DNA from: Castellaniella ginsengisoli
Lineage (GTDB): Bacteria > Pseudomonadota > Gammaproteobacteria > Burkholderiales > Burkholderiaceae_B
NCBI RefSeq assembly: GCF_039523235.1
Contig: NZ_BAAAEX010000003.1
Length of the DNA: 64,000 bases
Direction: 5' to 3' (one strand)
The notes under the pieces: model-generated
The model's input: only the letters and a program-made list of their open reading frames with translations
What the model was told of the DNA's origin: nothing
The model's database searches: none
Translations under genes and position numbers: made by a program
Shown: one piece after another, positions 34,473 through 43,781 of the stretch
Numbering within the stretch: position 1 is the stretch's first letter
Layout: every line of letters begins with the position of its first letter

Positions 34473-34838
34473 TCAGGCGGTCTCGCCCTCGTACAACCAA
34501 TCAGGCCATCCGTGCAGGACGGCCCGGGCATCCAGCGAACGCAGGGGCACGGACGCATCCGCCGGAATGCGCCCGTCGACTTGCAGCATCTGATAGCGCA
34601 GGCAGCAGACACGCAGGAAAGAAGCAAAATTGCCGGCTTCGCCCCGGTAGGCCAGCAACTCGTCGTACAGGCGTTCGATCAATTGCGACACCCGCATGCC
34701 GTCCCGCCGGGCGATGTCTTCGAGCACGTGCCAGAACAGAAGCTCCAGACGCACGCTGGTCGCCACGCCATGCAGGCGCAACGAGCGGGTTTCGCTGTCG
34801 TAGGACCGGGGATTGGCCCGGATGAAGATTTCGCACAT
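34473..34838 (-). CDS. ribbon-helix-helix domain protein
   Basis: 121 aa from ATG 34838 (MCEIFIRANPRSYDSETRSL). The segment TRSLRLHGVATSVRLELLFW followed by DGMRVSQLIERLYDEL is the pattern of the RHH_4 family: a beta-strand then two helices. The C-terminal half is unassigned. It lies 87 bases upstream of the secreted protein/cupredoxin genes in the same direction and could regulate them or itself. The frame is open upstream to 34931 without family support. Confidence 0.8.
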   Translation of the reverse strand: MCEIFIRANPRSYDSETRSLRLHGVATSVRLELLFWHVLEDIARRDGMRVSQLIERLYDELLAYRGEAGNFASFLRVCCLRYQMLQVDGRIPADASVPLRSLDARAVLHGWPDWLYEGETA

Positions 34839-34967
34839 GGCGCAAGGCTCCGGAACAGGCGCGGCATCCTGTGACTGTAGGGATGAGCGTCGCGGCCACG
34901 CAAGAGGGGAATCCCTGACACGCGGCCTCATTCCCTCCGGCGGGCGCGAACGCCACGGCGCACGGCC

Positions 34968-35546
34968 TCAGTGCTGGATGCGCGTGCCCAGCACCGCCAG
35001 AAACTGGGCGATCCAGGCCGGGTGCGCGGGCCACGCCGGCGCCGTGACCAGATTGCCGTCCGTGTGCGCCTGATCGATCGCAATGTCGGCATACTGGCCG
35101 CCCGCCAGCCGGACTTCCGCCGCGCACGCCGGATACGCAGAGCAAGTGCGGCCTTGAAGCACGCCGGCCGCCGCCAGCAACTGCGCCCCATGGCAGATCG
35201 CCGCAATCGGTTTGGCGGCGGCATTGAACTGCTGCACGATGGCCAGCACGCGCTCGTCCATGCGCAGGTATTCGGGCGCCCGCCCGCCAGGAACCACCAG
35301 CCCGTCGTAGGCCGCCGCATCCACCGCGTCGAAATCCCGGTTCAGCGTAAAGCGATGTCCGGGTTTTTCGCTGTAGGTCTGGGCGCCGTCGAAATCATGA
35401 ACGGCCGTCGCCACCCAGTCACCCGCGTTCTTGTCCGGGCAAACCGCATCGACCGAATGCCCGACGGCCTGCAAGGCCTGGAACGGCACCATGACTTCGT
35501 AGTCCTCGACGTAATCGCCCACCAGCATCAGCAATTTCTTCGCCAT
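34968..35546 (-). CDS. DJ-1/PfpI family protein
   Basis: 192 aa from ATG 35546, with AGGAG 7 bases upstream. Glutamine-amidotransferase-like fold. The nucleophile-elbow cysteine is in AAICHGAQLLAAAGVL, and the acidic residue that polarises it is in the N-terminal GDYVEDYEVMVPFQAL. LVVPGGRAPEYLR is another family block. Members act as glyoxalases/deglycases or chaperones; which applies here is not visible. It is divergent from the old yellow enzyme gene, across a 250-base gap holding that gene's promoter. Confidence 0.88.
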   Translation of the reverse strand: MAKKLLMLVGDYVEDYEVMVPFQALQAVGHSVDAVCPDKNAGDWVATAVHDFDGAQTYSEKPGHRFTLNRDFDAVDAAAYDGLVVPGGRAPEYLRMDERVLAIVQQFNAAAKPIAAICHGAQLLAAAGVLQGRTCSAYPACAAEVRLAGGQYADIAIDQAHTDGNLVTAPAWPAHPAWIAQFLAVLGTRIQH

Positions 35547-35728
35547 TGTTCGTCTCCTGTCCTGAGTGATGCCCGGCCGTCGGCCGGGCGATGGGAATCG
35601 GGCGCCGGAGCCCAGCCCGCAGGCTCCGCCCATCCCTATTGTGACCCCCCAATCCGGGGCCCGGGTGGTATTCCCATACCACTGTGGCCGGGCGCATGGG
35701 CCGGCCGGATGGATCGCAACGAGGGCGC

Positions 35729-35758
35729 TTGACAATGTTACTTACCGGTACGTATCAT
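35729..35758 (+). promoter_or_regulatory. promoter of the old yellow enzyme gene
   Basis: -35 TTGACA (35729-35734), an 18-base spacer, then -10 TATCAT (35753-35758). It lies 40 bases before the ATG at 35799. The spacer is filled by the 19-base operator described separately. Confidence 0.78.
35735..35753 (+). promoter_or_regulatory. predicted TetR operator, copy 1
   Basis: ATGTTACTTACCGGTACGT, matching the shared consensus ATGTTACTNNNCGGTACGT found twice more around the tetR start. The inner 12 bases (TACTTACCGGTA) form a partial palindrome. It occupies the -35/-10 spacer of this promoter. Confidence 0.72.
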
Positions 35759-35798
35759 TTGCCGTCCAGATTCATCAACCACCCACTCAGAAGCTTCC

Positions 35799-36869
35799 AT
35801 GCCTACCTTGTTCGATCCCCTTCAGCTCGGCGACCTGTCGCTGCCCAATCGCATCATCATGGCCCCCCTGACCCGCTGCCGGGCCGAACCCGGTCGCATT
35901 CCCGGCGACCTGATGGTCGACTACTACCGCCAGCGCGCCAGCGCCGGCCTCATCATCAGCGAGGCCACCAGCGTCACCCCAATGGGCGTGGGCTACCCGG
36001 ACACCCCCGGGATCTGGTCCGACGCCCAGGTGGAAGGCTGGAAGAAAGTCACCGCCGCCGTACATGAGGCAGGCGGACGGATCATCCTGCAGCTCTGGCA
36101 CGTCGGCCGCATTTCCGATCCCCTGTATCTGGACGGCGCCACGCCGGTGGCCCCCAGCGCCTTGCAACCGGCCGGCACCGTCAGCCGGTTGCGCCCGCAG
36201 AAGACCTACGTCACCCCCCGTGCTCTGGACATCTCGGAAATTCCCGGGGTCATCGAAGCCTACCGGCAAGGCGCCGCAAACGCCCGGGCGGCGGGCTTTG
36301 ACGGCGTCGAAATCCATGCCGCCAACGGCTACTTGATCGACCAGTTCCTGCAAAGCAGCACCAACCGGCGCAACGACGCCTACGGCGGCTCATTGGAAAA
36401 CCGCGCCCGCCTGCTGCTGGAGATCACGGACGCGATCCTGGAAGTCTGGGCGCCCGGCCTCGTCGGCGTCCACCTGTCCCCCCGGGGCGACAGCAACGAC
36501 ATGGGCGACGATCAGCCGCAGGAAACCTTCGGCTACGTCGCCGAGGCTCTGGACCGGCGCGGCATCGCCTTCCTATGCCTGCGCGAATATGAAGGCCCGG
36601 ACAGCCTGGCGTCGGCAATCCGCGGGAAATTCTCCGGCCGGTTCATTGCGAACGAAGCCTTCGACCAGGCTCAGGCCGCCGCCTGGCTGGCCCAGGAGCG
36701 CGCCGACGCGGTCGCCTTCGGCAAACTGTTCATCGCCAATCCCGACCTGCCCGCCCGCTTCGCGCACGGCGCCGCGCTGAATGCGCCTCGGCCCGAGACG
36801 TTCTATACCCCGGGTCCGGAAGGCTACACCGACTACCCGGCACTGGAGCAATGCGGGGCCGAAACCTGA
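35799..36869 (+). CDS. nemA: alkene reductase, old yellow enzyme family
   Basis: 356 aa. FMN-dependent NAD(P)H oxidoreductase that reduces activated C=C bonds, nitro-compounds and maleimides. Signature blocks are PNRIIMAPLTRCRAEPGRIP, ISEATSVTPMGVGYPDTPGI, LQLWHVGRISDP, FDGVEIHAANGYLIDQFLQ with SSTNRRNDAYGGSLENRARL after it, and DAVAFGKLFIANPDLP. It matches NemA (E. coli 365 aa). It has its own promoter with a TetR operator and converges with the tetR gene, so the regulator probably senses an electrophile that this enzyme detoxifies. Confidence 0.94.
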   Translation: MPTLFDPLQLGDLSLPNRIIMAPLTRCRAEPGRIPGDLMVDYYRQRASAGLIISEATSVTPMGVGYPDTPGIWSDAQVEGWKKVTAAVHEAGGRIILQLWHVGRISDPLYLDGATPVAPSALQPAGTVSRLRPQKTYVTPRALDISEIPGVIEAYRQGAANARAAGFDGVEIHAANGYLIDQFLQSSTNRRNDAYGGSLENRARLLLEITDAILEVWAPGLVGVHLSPRGDSNDMGDDQPQETFGYVAEALDRRGIAFLCLREYEGPDSLASAIRGKFSGRFIANEAFDQAQAAAWLAQERADAVAFGKLFIANPDLPARFAHGAALNAPRPETFYTPGPEGYTDYPALEQCGAET

Positions 36870-36912
36870 GACGCGATGACCACGGGGGGCGGGCGCGCCG
36901 CCGGGTAGCGGC

Positions 36913-37539
36913 CTAGGCCAGGCTGGCATCGATCAAGCGCGCCGCCGTATCCGCCAGATACCGCACCGGCCCCTCCGCGCCAAACACCTGACTGGATACG
37001 CAGGCGCCTTCCAACAGCAGTTGCAGGCCGTCGCCCAGCGCTTCTGGATCGCGGGCGCCCATTTCGCGCGCCAGCTCGATCAGGCGCGCACGCACCTGCC
37101 GTTTGTTCGCCACCGACACCTGCCGGGCGGGATGGTCGGGCTCAGGGTATTCGATGCACGCATTGGTCAGGCCGCAGCCCCGGTACTCCGCCATGCAGGT
37201 CCGTTTGGTCAACCCCGCGAAATAAGCCAGTATCTGTGCGCGCGGATCGCCCGGATGGGCTTCGACCGCCGCGTTGAAGCGCCGCCAGAATTCGACTTCG
37301 TAATCCCGCAGGTAGGCCACCACCAGCTCGTCTTTCGAGGCAAAGCTGCGGTAGAGGCTGGGCTTGGTGACGCCCGCCTCGGCCACGATGGCATCCACGC
37401 CGACGGCCCGGATGCCCTGGTGATAGAAAAGATCCCGCGCGCTGCTGCGGATGCGGTCAGCCGCACGCGGCAGCGATCCTGCCTTCTGTGCGGTATCCCG
37501 GCCATCTGGCCGGCGAGCGGCCGGCGGTGTCTTTTTCAT
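36913..37539 (-). CDS. TetR family transcriptional regulator
   Basis: 208 aa from ATG 37539 (MKKTPPAARRPDGRD). The N-terminal helix-turn-helix is GIRAVGVDAIVAEAGVTKPS followed by LYRSFASKDELVVAYL. The C-terminal ligand domain contains Cys residues in KRTCMAEYRGCGLTNACIEY that could sense electrophiles. It is divergent from an MFS gene and convergent with the old yellow enzyme gene. Three matching operators lie at both structural promoters and at its own. An electrophile or toxic-compound repressor is the best inference. Confidence 0.93.
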   Translation of the reverse strand: MKKTPPAARRPDGRDTAQKAGSLPRAADRIRSSARDLFYHQGIRAVGVDAIVAEAGVTKPSLYRSFASKDELVVAYLRDYEVEFWRRFNAAVEAHPGDPRAQILAYFAGLTKRTCMAEYRGCGLTNACIEYPEPDHPARQVSVANKRQVRARLIELAREMGARDPEALGDGLQLLLEGACVSSQVFGAEGPVRYLADTAARLIDASLA

Positions 37540-37547
37540 CTTTCTGC

Positions 37548-37577
37548 TTGACGATGTTACTGATCGGTACGTATTAT
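37548..37577 (+). promoter_or_regulatory. promoter of the MFS gene
   Basis: -35 TTGACG (37548-37553), an 18-base spacer, -10 TATTAT (37572-37577). The same geometry as the old yellow enzyme promoter, again with an operator in the spacer. It overlaps the divergent tetR promoter. Confidence 0.75.
37554..37572 (+). promoter_or_regulatory. predicted TetR operator, copy 2
   Basis: ATGTTACTGATCGGTACGT, identical to copy 1 except in the three-base centre. It sits in the spacer of the MFS promoter and just downstream of the tetR -10. Confidence 0.74.
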
Positions 37578-37578
37578 A
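37573..37578 (-). promoter_or_regulatory. -10 element of the tetR promoter
   Basis: A perfect TATAAT on the minus strand, about 35 bases ahead of the tetR ATG. No good -35 is present; the -35 position falls inside operator copy 3. Confidence 0.6.
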
Positions 37579-37589
37579 TGCCGTTCTGA

Positions 37590-37608
37590 ACGTACCGAAC
37601 AGTAACAT
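37590..37608 (-). promoter_or_regulatory. predicted TetR operator, copy 3 (inverted)
   Basis: On the minus strand ATGTTACTGTTCGGTACGT, the same consensus in opposite orientation. It covers the tetR -35 region and ends 3 bases before the MFS start codon. Confidence 0.74.
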
Positions 37609-37611
37609 CTC

Positions 37612-38910
37612 ATGCCTCCCCCTGCGCGTTCCGCAAGCCCCCTTCTCATTCCCCGCCTGGGCCAGCGTTACGCGTTCGTCGTCGTCGGCGTCATCTTCTT
37701 CTGTCTGCTGTTTTCAGCCGGATTGCGCGCCACGCCCAGCGTACTGCTGGATCCGCTGCATCTGGTCTTTGGCTGGAGCCGGGCGACCATCTCCCTGGCA
37801 GCCGCCCTCGGCATTTTCTTCTACGGCATGGTCGGCCCCTTCGCCGCCGCCGCCATGGATCATTTCGGTCTGCGCCGCGTCCTGCTGGCGGCCCTGGTCA
37901 TGATGGCAGCCTCCTCGGCCGCCAGCGCCTTCATGACCCAGAGCTGGCATCTGATCGCCTTGTGGGGGATTTTCTCCGGGATCGGGTCGGGCGCCGTGGC
38001 CACGGTGCTCGGCGCCACCATCGCCAATCGCTGGTTCCATCAACACCGCGGCCTGGCCATGGGGATCCTGACCGCAAGCACCGCCACCGGCAATCTGATC
38101 TTCTTGCCGCTGCTGGCCGCCCTGGCCTCGTCGGACGACTGGACACGCGCGGTCTGGGCCGTGGCCATCGCCATCCTGGTAATGGTGCCGCTGGTCTGGC
38201 GGCTGGTGCCCGACGGACCCGCCAGCGTCGGCCTGCTGCCCTACGGCAGCGACCCGGACAACCCGCCCCCGCCGCCCGCGCCGCGCACCGGCCTGCTCGC
38301 CGCCACCTTCGGTGCGCTCGGCCGGGCCAGCCGCACCCGCGCGTTCTGGTTTCTGTTCGCCACCTTCTGGGTCTGCGGCTTTACCACCAACGGCCTGGTG
38401 GGCACCCACCTCATCGCCATGTGCGGCGACTACGGCATCGCTTCGGTGCAAGCGGCGGGCCTGCTCGCGGTGATGGGCATCTTCGATCTCATCGGAACCA
38501 CGGCCTCGGGCTGGCTCACCGACCGCTACGACCCGCGCAAACTGCTGTTCATCTACTACAGCCTGCGCGGCCTTTCACTGATGGCGCTGCCCTACACCGA
38601 TTTCTCGCTCTACAGTCTGTCCATCTTCGCCGTGTTCTACGGCCTGGACTGGATCGCCACCGTACCGCCCACGCTGCGCCTGGCCACCGATGTATTCGGC
38701 GACCGCGATGCCCCGGTGGTGTTCGGCTGGATCGTTGCCGGCCACCAGATCGGCGCCGCCACGGCGGCCTGGATGGGCGGCTTCGTCCGCGAGGTGTCCG
38801 GCAGCTACCTGATGGCTTTCGTGCTGGCAGGCGCCACCGGCCTGGCCGCGGCCGTGATCTCACTGATGATCAAGCGCCAACATATGACGGAAGGGTTGGC
38901 GGCCACCTGA
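37612..38910 (+). CDS. MFS transporter
   Basis: 432 aa, about 12 membrane helices with a proline-rich central loop (DPDNPPPPPAPRTG). The pattern LDPLHLVFGWSRATISLAAA followed by MDHFGLRRVLLAALVMMAA, and LAMGILTASTATGNLIFLP, resembles the oxalate/formate- or monocarboxylate-porter branch of the superfamily. There is no Shine-Dalgarno ahead of the ATG, and the mRNA leader predicted from the -10 is only about 25-30 bases. Under the divergent TetR with shared operators it is probably an exporter of the inducing compound or its reduction product. Confidence 0.9.
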   Translation: MPPPARSASPLLIPRLGQRYAFVVVGVIFFCLLFSAGLRATPSVLLDPLHLVFGWSRATISLAAALGIFFYGMVGPFAAAAMDHFGLRRVLLAALVMMAASSAASAFMTQSWHLIALWGIFSGIGSGAVATVLGATIANRWFHQHRGLAMGILTASTATGNLIFLPLLAALASSDDWTRAVWAVAIAILVMVPLVWRLVPDGPASVGLLPYGSDPDNPPPPPAPRTGLLAATFGALGRASRTRAFWFLFATFWVCGFTTNGLVGTHLIAMCGDYGIASVQAAGLLAVMGIFDLIGTTASGWLTDRYDPRKLLFIYYSLRGLSLMALPYTDFSLYSLSIFAVFYGLDWIATVPPTLRLATDVFGDRDAPVVFGWIVAGHQIGAATAAWMGGFVREVSGSYLMAFVLAGATGLAAAVISLMIKRQHMTEGLAAT

Positions 38911-38986
38911 GGAATCCAATCCGGCGCAAACGGAAAGGCCCCGGAAATGGGGCCGTTCGAGGCGCAGGGCAAAGATCGCCGCCCGC

Positions 38987-39139
38987 TCAGCAGTTGCCCT
39001 TTTTGGCTTGCCCCGGCGGGCAGAACCCGCCATGCCCGTAGGCTGGATCGGGATCGACAACCACGGATCCACGGGGCGTATGCACCGCACAGGCGGAAAG
39101 CGTGGCGGCCAGTGCGCAAACCAGAAGTATCTTTTTCAT
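38987..39139 (-). CDS. small predicted lipoprotein
   Basis: 50 aa, short enough to be missed by length filters. ATG 39139 has AAGGGA 6 bases upstream. The N-terminus is a lipoprotein signal with lipobox LSAC, lipidated Cys-17 (MKKILLVCALAATLSAC). The mature part is about 34 residues and ends CPPGQAKKGNC, a tail seen in several small periplasmic proteins of proteobacteria. Two Cys residues bracket the end and could pair. Function unknown. It converges with the MFS gene. Confidence 0.75.
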   Translation of the reverse strand: MKKILLVCALAATLSACAVHTPRGSVVVDPDPAYGHGGFCPPGQAKKGNC

Positions 39140-39659
39140 GGCAATCCCTTTATGGCGTCGCCATTTTGCCCTAAGCCGTAGAGAAAAGAACTACAGTGCG
39201 TAACCGTGCGGCGTGACGCTCCGGCGCTCATCTTCCTGGGGCTCATCGACTCTCCAACTCCCGGTTCGCCCGGGCCGCACACGAGGCCCGAAAAGTCTGC
39301 GCGCTAGAGCGCGCGACGGCAGGCAACAAGGCCTCTCAAAATTCTGATTCGCTCATCAGATGTGACGAAGCGCTTGCACAGTTCTGCCGATGTGGCGGAA
39401 TAAGGAGATTTACAACTTACACCCGCACCAGAAAGCGCGGCCCATCATGCAAAGCAGCAGCCTGACGAGGCTGACCATGATGCCAAGTCCCCAAAAGGGG
39501 GGGATATGCCCAGCTCTGGGGGTATCTGTCTGGGGAAGAACTAGTGCGTCCCACTTTGGGCACACCCCCAGGACAGGTGCCTGCTATATCGCCAGATCGC
39601 AACCGTTGCGAACCCTGCACACGTGTGGGGCTGAATGTGGGCCGACAAGCCCATAAAGC
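39140..39659. other. gene-poor stretch downstream of tRNA-Ser
   Basis: About 520 bases in which I can support no gene. Open frames here (for example 39390-39656) lack family features and start signals. It contains a perfect inverted repeat GCGCGCT-AG-AGCGCGC at 39299-39314 and a TCTGAT/ATCAGA repeat at 39343-39360. Composition is less GC-rich than its flanks in places. No copy of the tRNA 3' end is visible, so an integration scar is not shown. Confidence 0.45.
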
Positions 39660-39792
<133 letters not shown>

Positions 39793-39915
39793 GGGTACGA
39801 CGCATTGCGAGTCGAGTCGCGCATCATAGCATGAATCAAAATGCCGTGCGCCGTTGCCCGCCCCTGCCTTCTGGCCTATAGTGGATTCAGGCATAAGCGC
39901 AGAAGGAGGTCCGCC

Positions 39916-40281
39916 ATGAACATCCAAGCCCTGCATTTCGTGCTCGATATCGACGGCAACGGGTCGGTCTCCGGCTGGGAAGTCGTCGCCGCCCTGAAAT
40001 GGGCTTTTTCCCTGCCCGGCCGCCTGATGGTCGAAGGCCTGGGCAATATCCCGCCCATCGCCGACGCCTTCGGCATTCAGGCCTCGGCGGCCACGGGGTA
40101 TGCCAGTTTCCACAGCCTGCTGGCCACGGTCCTGACCCTGGCGTTCTGGGTCGGCTGCCTGATCCTGATCACGCGCATCGGCGCCCATCGGGCCACCATC
40201 GGCACGGCGGCGGCCGAGGCCGAACCGCCGGTTGCGCCCGGCATGCCGCACTACCGCGGGCCAAAGACCCGCAAGACCTGA
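39916..40281 (+). CDS. membrane protein with an EF-hand-like loop
   Basis: 121 aa from ATG 39916, after a near-perfect Shine-Dalgarno (AAGGAGGT, 5 bases upstream). Residues about 9-21 read VLDIDGNGSVSGWEVV: the D-x-D-x-N-G-x-x-x-x-x-E spacing of a calcium-binding EF-hand loop. A hydrophobic helix (SLLATVLTLAFWVGCLILIT) follows near residue 75, then a polar tail. I do not recognise the family. It converges with serS. Confidence 0.75.
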   Translation: MNIQALHFVLDIDGNGSVSGWEVVAALKWAFSLPGRLMVEGLGNIPPIADAFGIQASAATGYASFHSLLATVLTLAFWVGCLILITRIGAHRATIGTAAAEAEPPVAPGMPHYRGPKTRKT

Positions 40282-40291
40282 TCTTTGCACG

Positions 40292-40323
40292 GGCAAGGCG
40301 GCAGCATCCGGGCCCGCCTTGCC
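40292..40323. other. hairpin between convergent genes
   Basis: A perfect 10-bp stem (GGCAAGGCGG / CCGCCTTGCC) with a 12-base loop, lying between the EF-hand-like gene and serS. No T-run; it may end or protect both messages. Confidence 0.5.
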
Positions 40324-40336
40324 GGCGCAGCCGGCC

Positions 40337-41674
<1,338 letters not shown>

Positions 41675-41795
41675 GGCGAGGTGACGAAGATTCTTGAAAG
41701 GCGTTATTGTATTCAATCCTGCCCCAGCCCTGGCGCGTCCCGCGCCGGTGCGGTGATCCGGGCGGCGGGAATTACCTCAGGAAAGGAGTCTCTTC

Positions 41796-42395
41796 ATGTC
41801 GAAAGTACTGGTGCTCTACCATTCCACCTACGGCCACATTGAAACCATGGCCCAGGCCGTCGCCGAAGGCGCTCGATCGACGGGCGCCACGGTCGACATC
41901 AAGCGCGTGCCGGAACTGGTCCCCGAGGAAATCGCCCGCAAGTCTGGCTACAAGCTCGACCAGGCCGCCCCCATCGCCCAGGTCAAGGACCTGGCCGAGT
42001 ACGACGCCATCCTGATCGGCTGCGGCACCCGCTTCGGGCGCATGTGCTCGCAGATGGCGAACTTCCTGGACCAGGCAGGCGGCCTGTGGGCCAGCGGCCA
42101 GTTGAACGGCAAGGTGGGCGCCGCCTTTACCAGCACGGCCACGCAGCACGGCGGCCAGGAAATGACGCTGTTCTCCATCATTGCCAACATGCTGCACTTC
42201 GGTTTCGTGGTCGTGGGCCTGCCCTACAGCTTCCAGGGCCAGATGCGCCTGGACGAGGTCACCGGCGGGGCGCCCTACGGGGCTTCCACCATCGCCGGGG
42301 GCGACGGTTCGCGCAAGCCGTCCGCCAACGAGCTGGATGGCGCACGCTTTCAGGGCAAACACGCGGCGGAGGTCGCAAACAAGCTGTTCGGCTGA
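41796..42395 (+). CDS. wrbA: NAD(P)H:quinone oxidoreductase WrbA
   Basis: 199 aa. FMN-binding flavodoxin-fold enzyme that reduces quinones by two electrons. N-terminal FMN phosphate loop VLVLYHSTYGHIETMAQAVA; then GCGTRFGRMCSQMANFLDQA, FTSTATQHGGQEMTL and VVGLPYSFQGQ. All are typical for WrbA. GAAAGGAG precedes the ATG. It ends at a bidirectional terminator. Confidence 0.96.
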   Translation: MSKVLVLYHSTYGHIETMAQAVAEGARSTGATVDIKRVPELVPEEIARKSGYKLDQAAPIAQVKDLAEYDAILIGCGTRFGRMCSQMANFLDQAGGLWASGQLNGKVGAAFTSTATQHGGQEMTLFSIIANMLHFGFVVVGLPYSFQGQMRLDEVTGGAPYGASTIAGGDGSRKPSANELDGARFQGKHAAEVANKLFG

Positions 42396-42415
42396 CGCCG
42401 GCACAGAAAGCCGCG

Positions 42416-42447
42416 ATAGAAAAAGAGGCCGAGGCCTCTTTTTCTAT
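42416..42447. terminator. bidirectional terminator between wrbA and rarA
   Basis: A 15-bp perfect inverted repeat (ATAGAAAAAGAGGCC / GGCCTCTTTTTCTAT) around GA. The T-run on each strand makes it work both ways. The rarA stop codon lies inside the right arm. Confidence 0.88.
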
Positions 42448-43781
42448 TTTCCTTTCGCCTCGTCGTCCCACGCCCGCAACCGCGCCAGTTTCTCGGCGAT
42501 CTTCAGTTCCAGGCCCCGGGGTACCGGCCGGTACCAGCCCGGCTCCTTCATCCCGTCAGGCAGGTAGGTTTCCCCCGCCGCGTAGGCGTTGGGTTCGTCG
42601 TGGGCATAGCGGTATTCATGCCCATAGCCCAGTTCCTTCATCAGCTTGGTCGGAGCATTGCGCAGATGCACCGGCACCTGGCGGCTCTTGTCCTGCCTCA
42701 CGAAGGCGCGCGCCTGGTTGTAGGCCATGTAGCCGGCGTTGCTCTTGGCGGCGACCGCCAGATAGATCACGGCCTGGCCCAGGGCCAGTTCACCTTCCGG
42801 CGAACCGAGGCGCTCGTAGGTGGCGGCCGCATCATTGGCGATCTGCAGGGCGCGCGGGTCGGCCAGGCCGATGTCCTCCCAGGCCATGCGCACGATGCGC
42901 CGCGCCAGGTAGCGGGGATCCGCGCCGCCATCCAGCATCCGCGTGAGCCAGTACAAGGCGGCGTCGGGGTGCGAGCCGCGCACGGATTTGTGCAGCGCCG
43001 AGATCTGGTCGTAGAAATTGTCCCCGCCTTTGTCGAAGCGGCGGGCATTCAGGGTCAAGGCATTTTCGATGAAACCGGCATCGATTTGCGTGACACCGCT
43101 GGCGCCGGCGGCAGTCTGGCACTGCTCCAGCAGGTTCAGCAGGCGCCGGGCATCGCCATCGGCGTAGCCCACCAGCGTGTCGAGGGCCAGTTCGTCGAAT
43201 ACCAGATCACCCATGGCCTGGGCCTGGGCGCGCCGCGCCAATTGGCGCAAGTCGTCTTCGCCCAATGACTCCAGGACATAAACCTGGGCGCGCGACAAGA
43301 GGGCGGAATTGACCTCGAACGAGGGGTTTTCCGTTGTGGCGCCGATGAAGGTCACCAGACCGCTTTCGACGAAAGGCAGCAGCGCGTCCTGCTGGGATTT
43401 GTTGAAGCGGTGGATTTCGTCCACGAACAGGAGGGTGGGCTGGCCCCGGACCTGGTTCTGCTCGGCCTGGGTCATGGCGGCGCGGATGTCCTTGACGCCG
43501 GAGAAAACGGCGGACAAGGCGATGAAAGCACAGTCGAACGCGGTAGCCGTCAGCCGCGCCAGGGTGGTCTTGCCCACCCCCGGCGGCCCCCAGAAAATCA
43601 TGGAATGCGGCTTGCCCGACTGGAAAGCCAGGCGCAGAGGCTTGCCGGGGCCCAAGAGGTGGGATTGGCCGATGACCTCGTCCAGGCTGCGCGGCCGCAA
43701 CGCCTCGGCCAGGGGCGCATGGGCCGGGCCCGGGCCAGACGGCGGGGGTGTCCCCCCCAGCAGATCCCCCTGGGCGCTCAT
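42444..43781 (-). CDS. rarA: replication-associated recombination protein A (MgsA/RarA AAA ATPase)
   Basis: 445 aa from ATG 43781. Clamp-loader-like AAA+ ATPase that acts at stalled forks. It begins with a short N-terminal region then PLAEALRPRSLDEVIGQSHL. Walker A is WGPPGVGKTTLAR and Walker B LLFVDEIHRFNKSQQDALLP. The C-terminal tetramerisation part has FYDQISALHKSVRGSHPDAA and MAWEDIGLADPRALQIANDA. The start overlaps the lolA stop by one base (TGATG), so ftsK-lolA-rarA probably form one unit. Confidence 0.96.
   Translation of the reverse strand: MSAQGDLLGGTPPPSGPGPAHAPLAEALRPRSLDEVIGQSHLLGPGKPLRLAFQSGKPHSMIFWGPPGVGKTTLARLTATAFDCAFIALSAVFSGVKDIRAAMTQAEQNQVRGQPTLLFVDEIHRFNKSQQDALLPFVESGLVTFIGATTENPSFEVNSALLSRAQVYVLESLGEDDLRQLARRAQAQAMGDLVFDELALDTLVGYADGDARRLLNLLEQCQTAAGASGVTQIDAGFIENALTLNARRFDKGGDNFYDQISALHKSVRGSHPDAALYWLTRMLDGGADPRYLARRIVRMAWEDIGLADPRALQIANDAAATYERLGSPEGELALGQAVIYLAVAAKSNAGYMAYNQARAFVRQDKSRQVPVHLRNAPTKLMKELGYGHEYRYAHDEPNAYAAGETYLPDGMKEPGWYRPVPRGLELKIAEKLARLRAWDDEAKGK

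Noticed and set aside
39390..39656. 88-codon open frame in the gene-poor stretch
   Set aside because: No family features, odd composition and no Shine-Dalgarno match.
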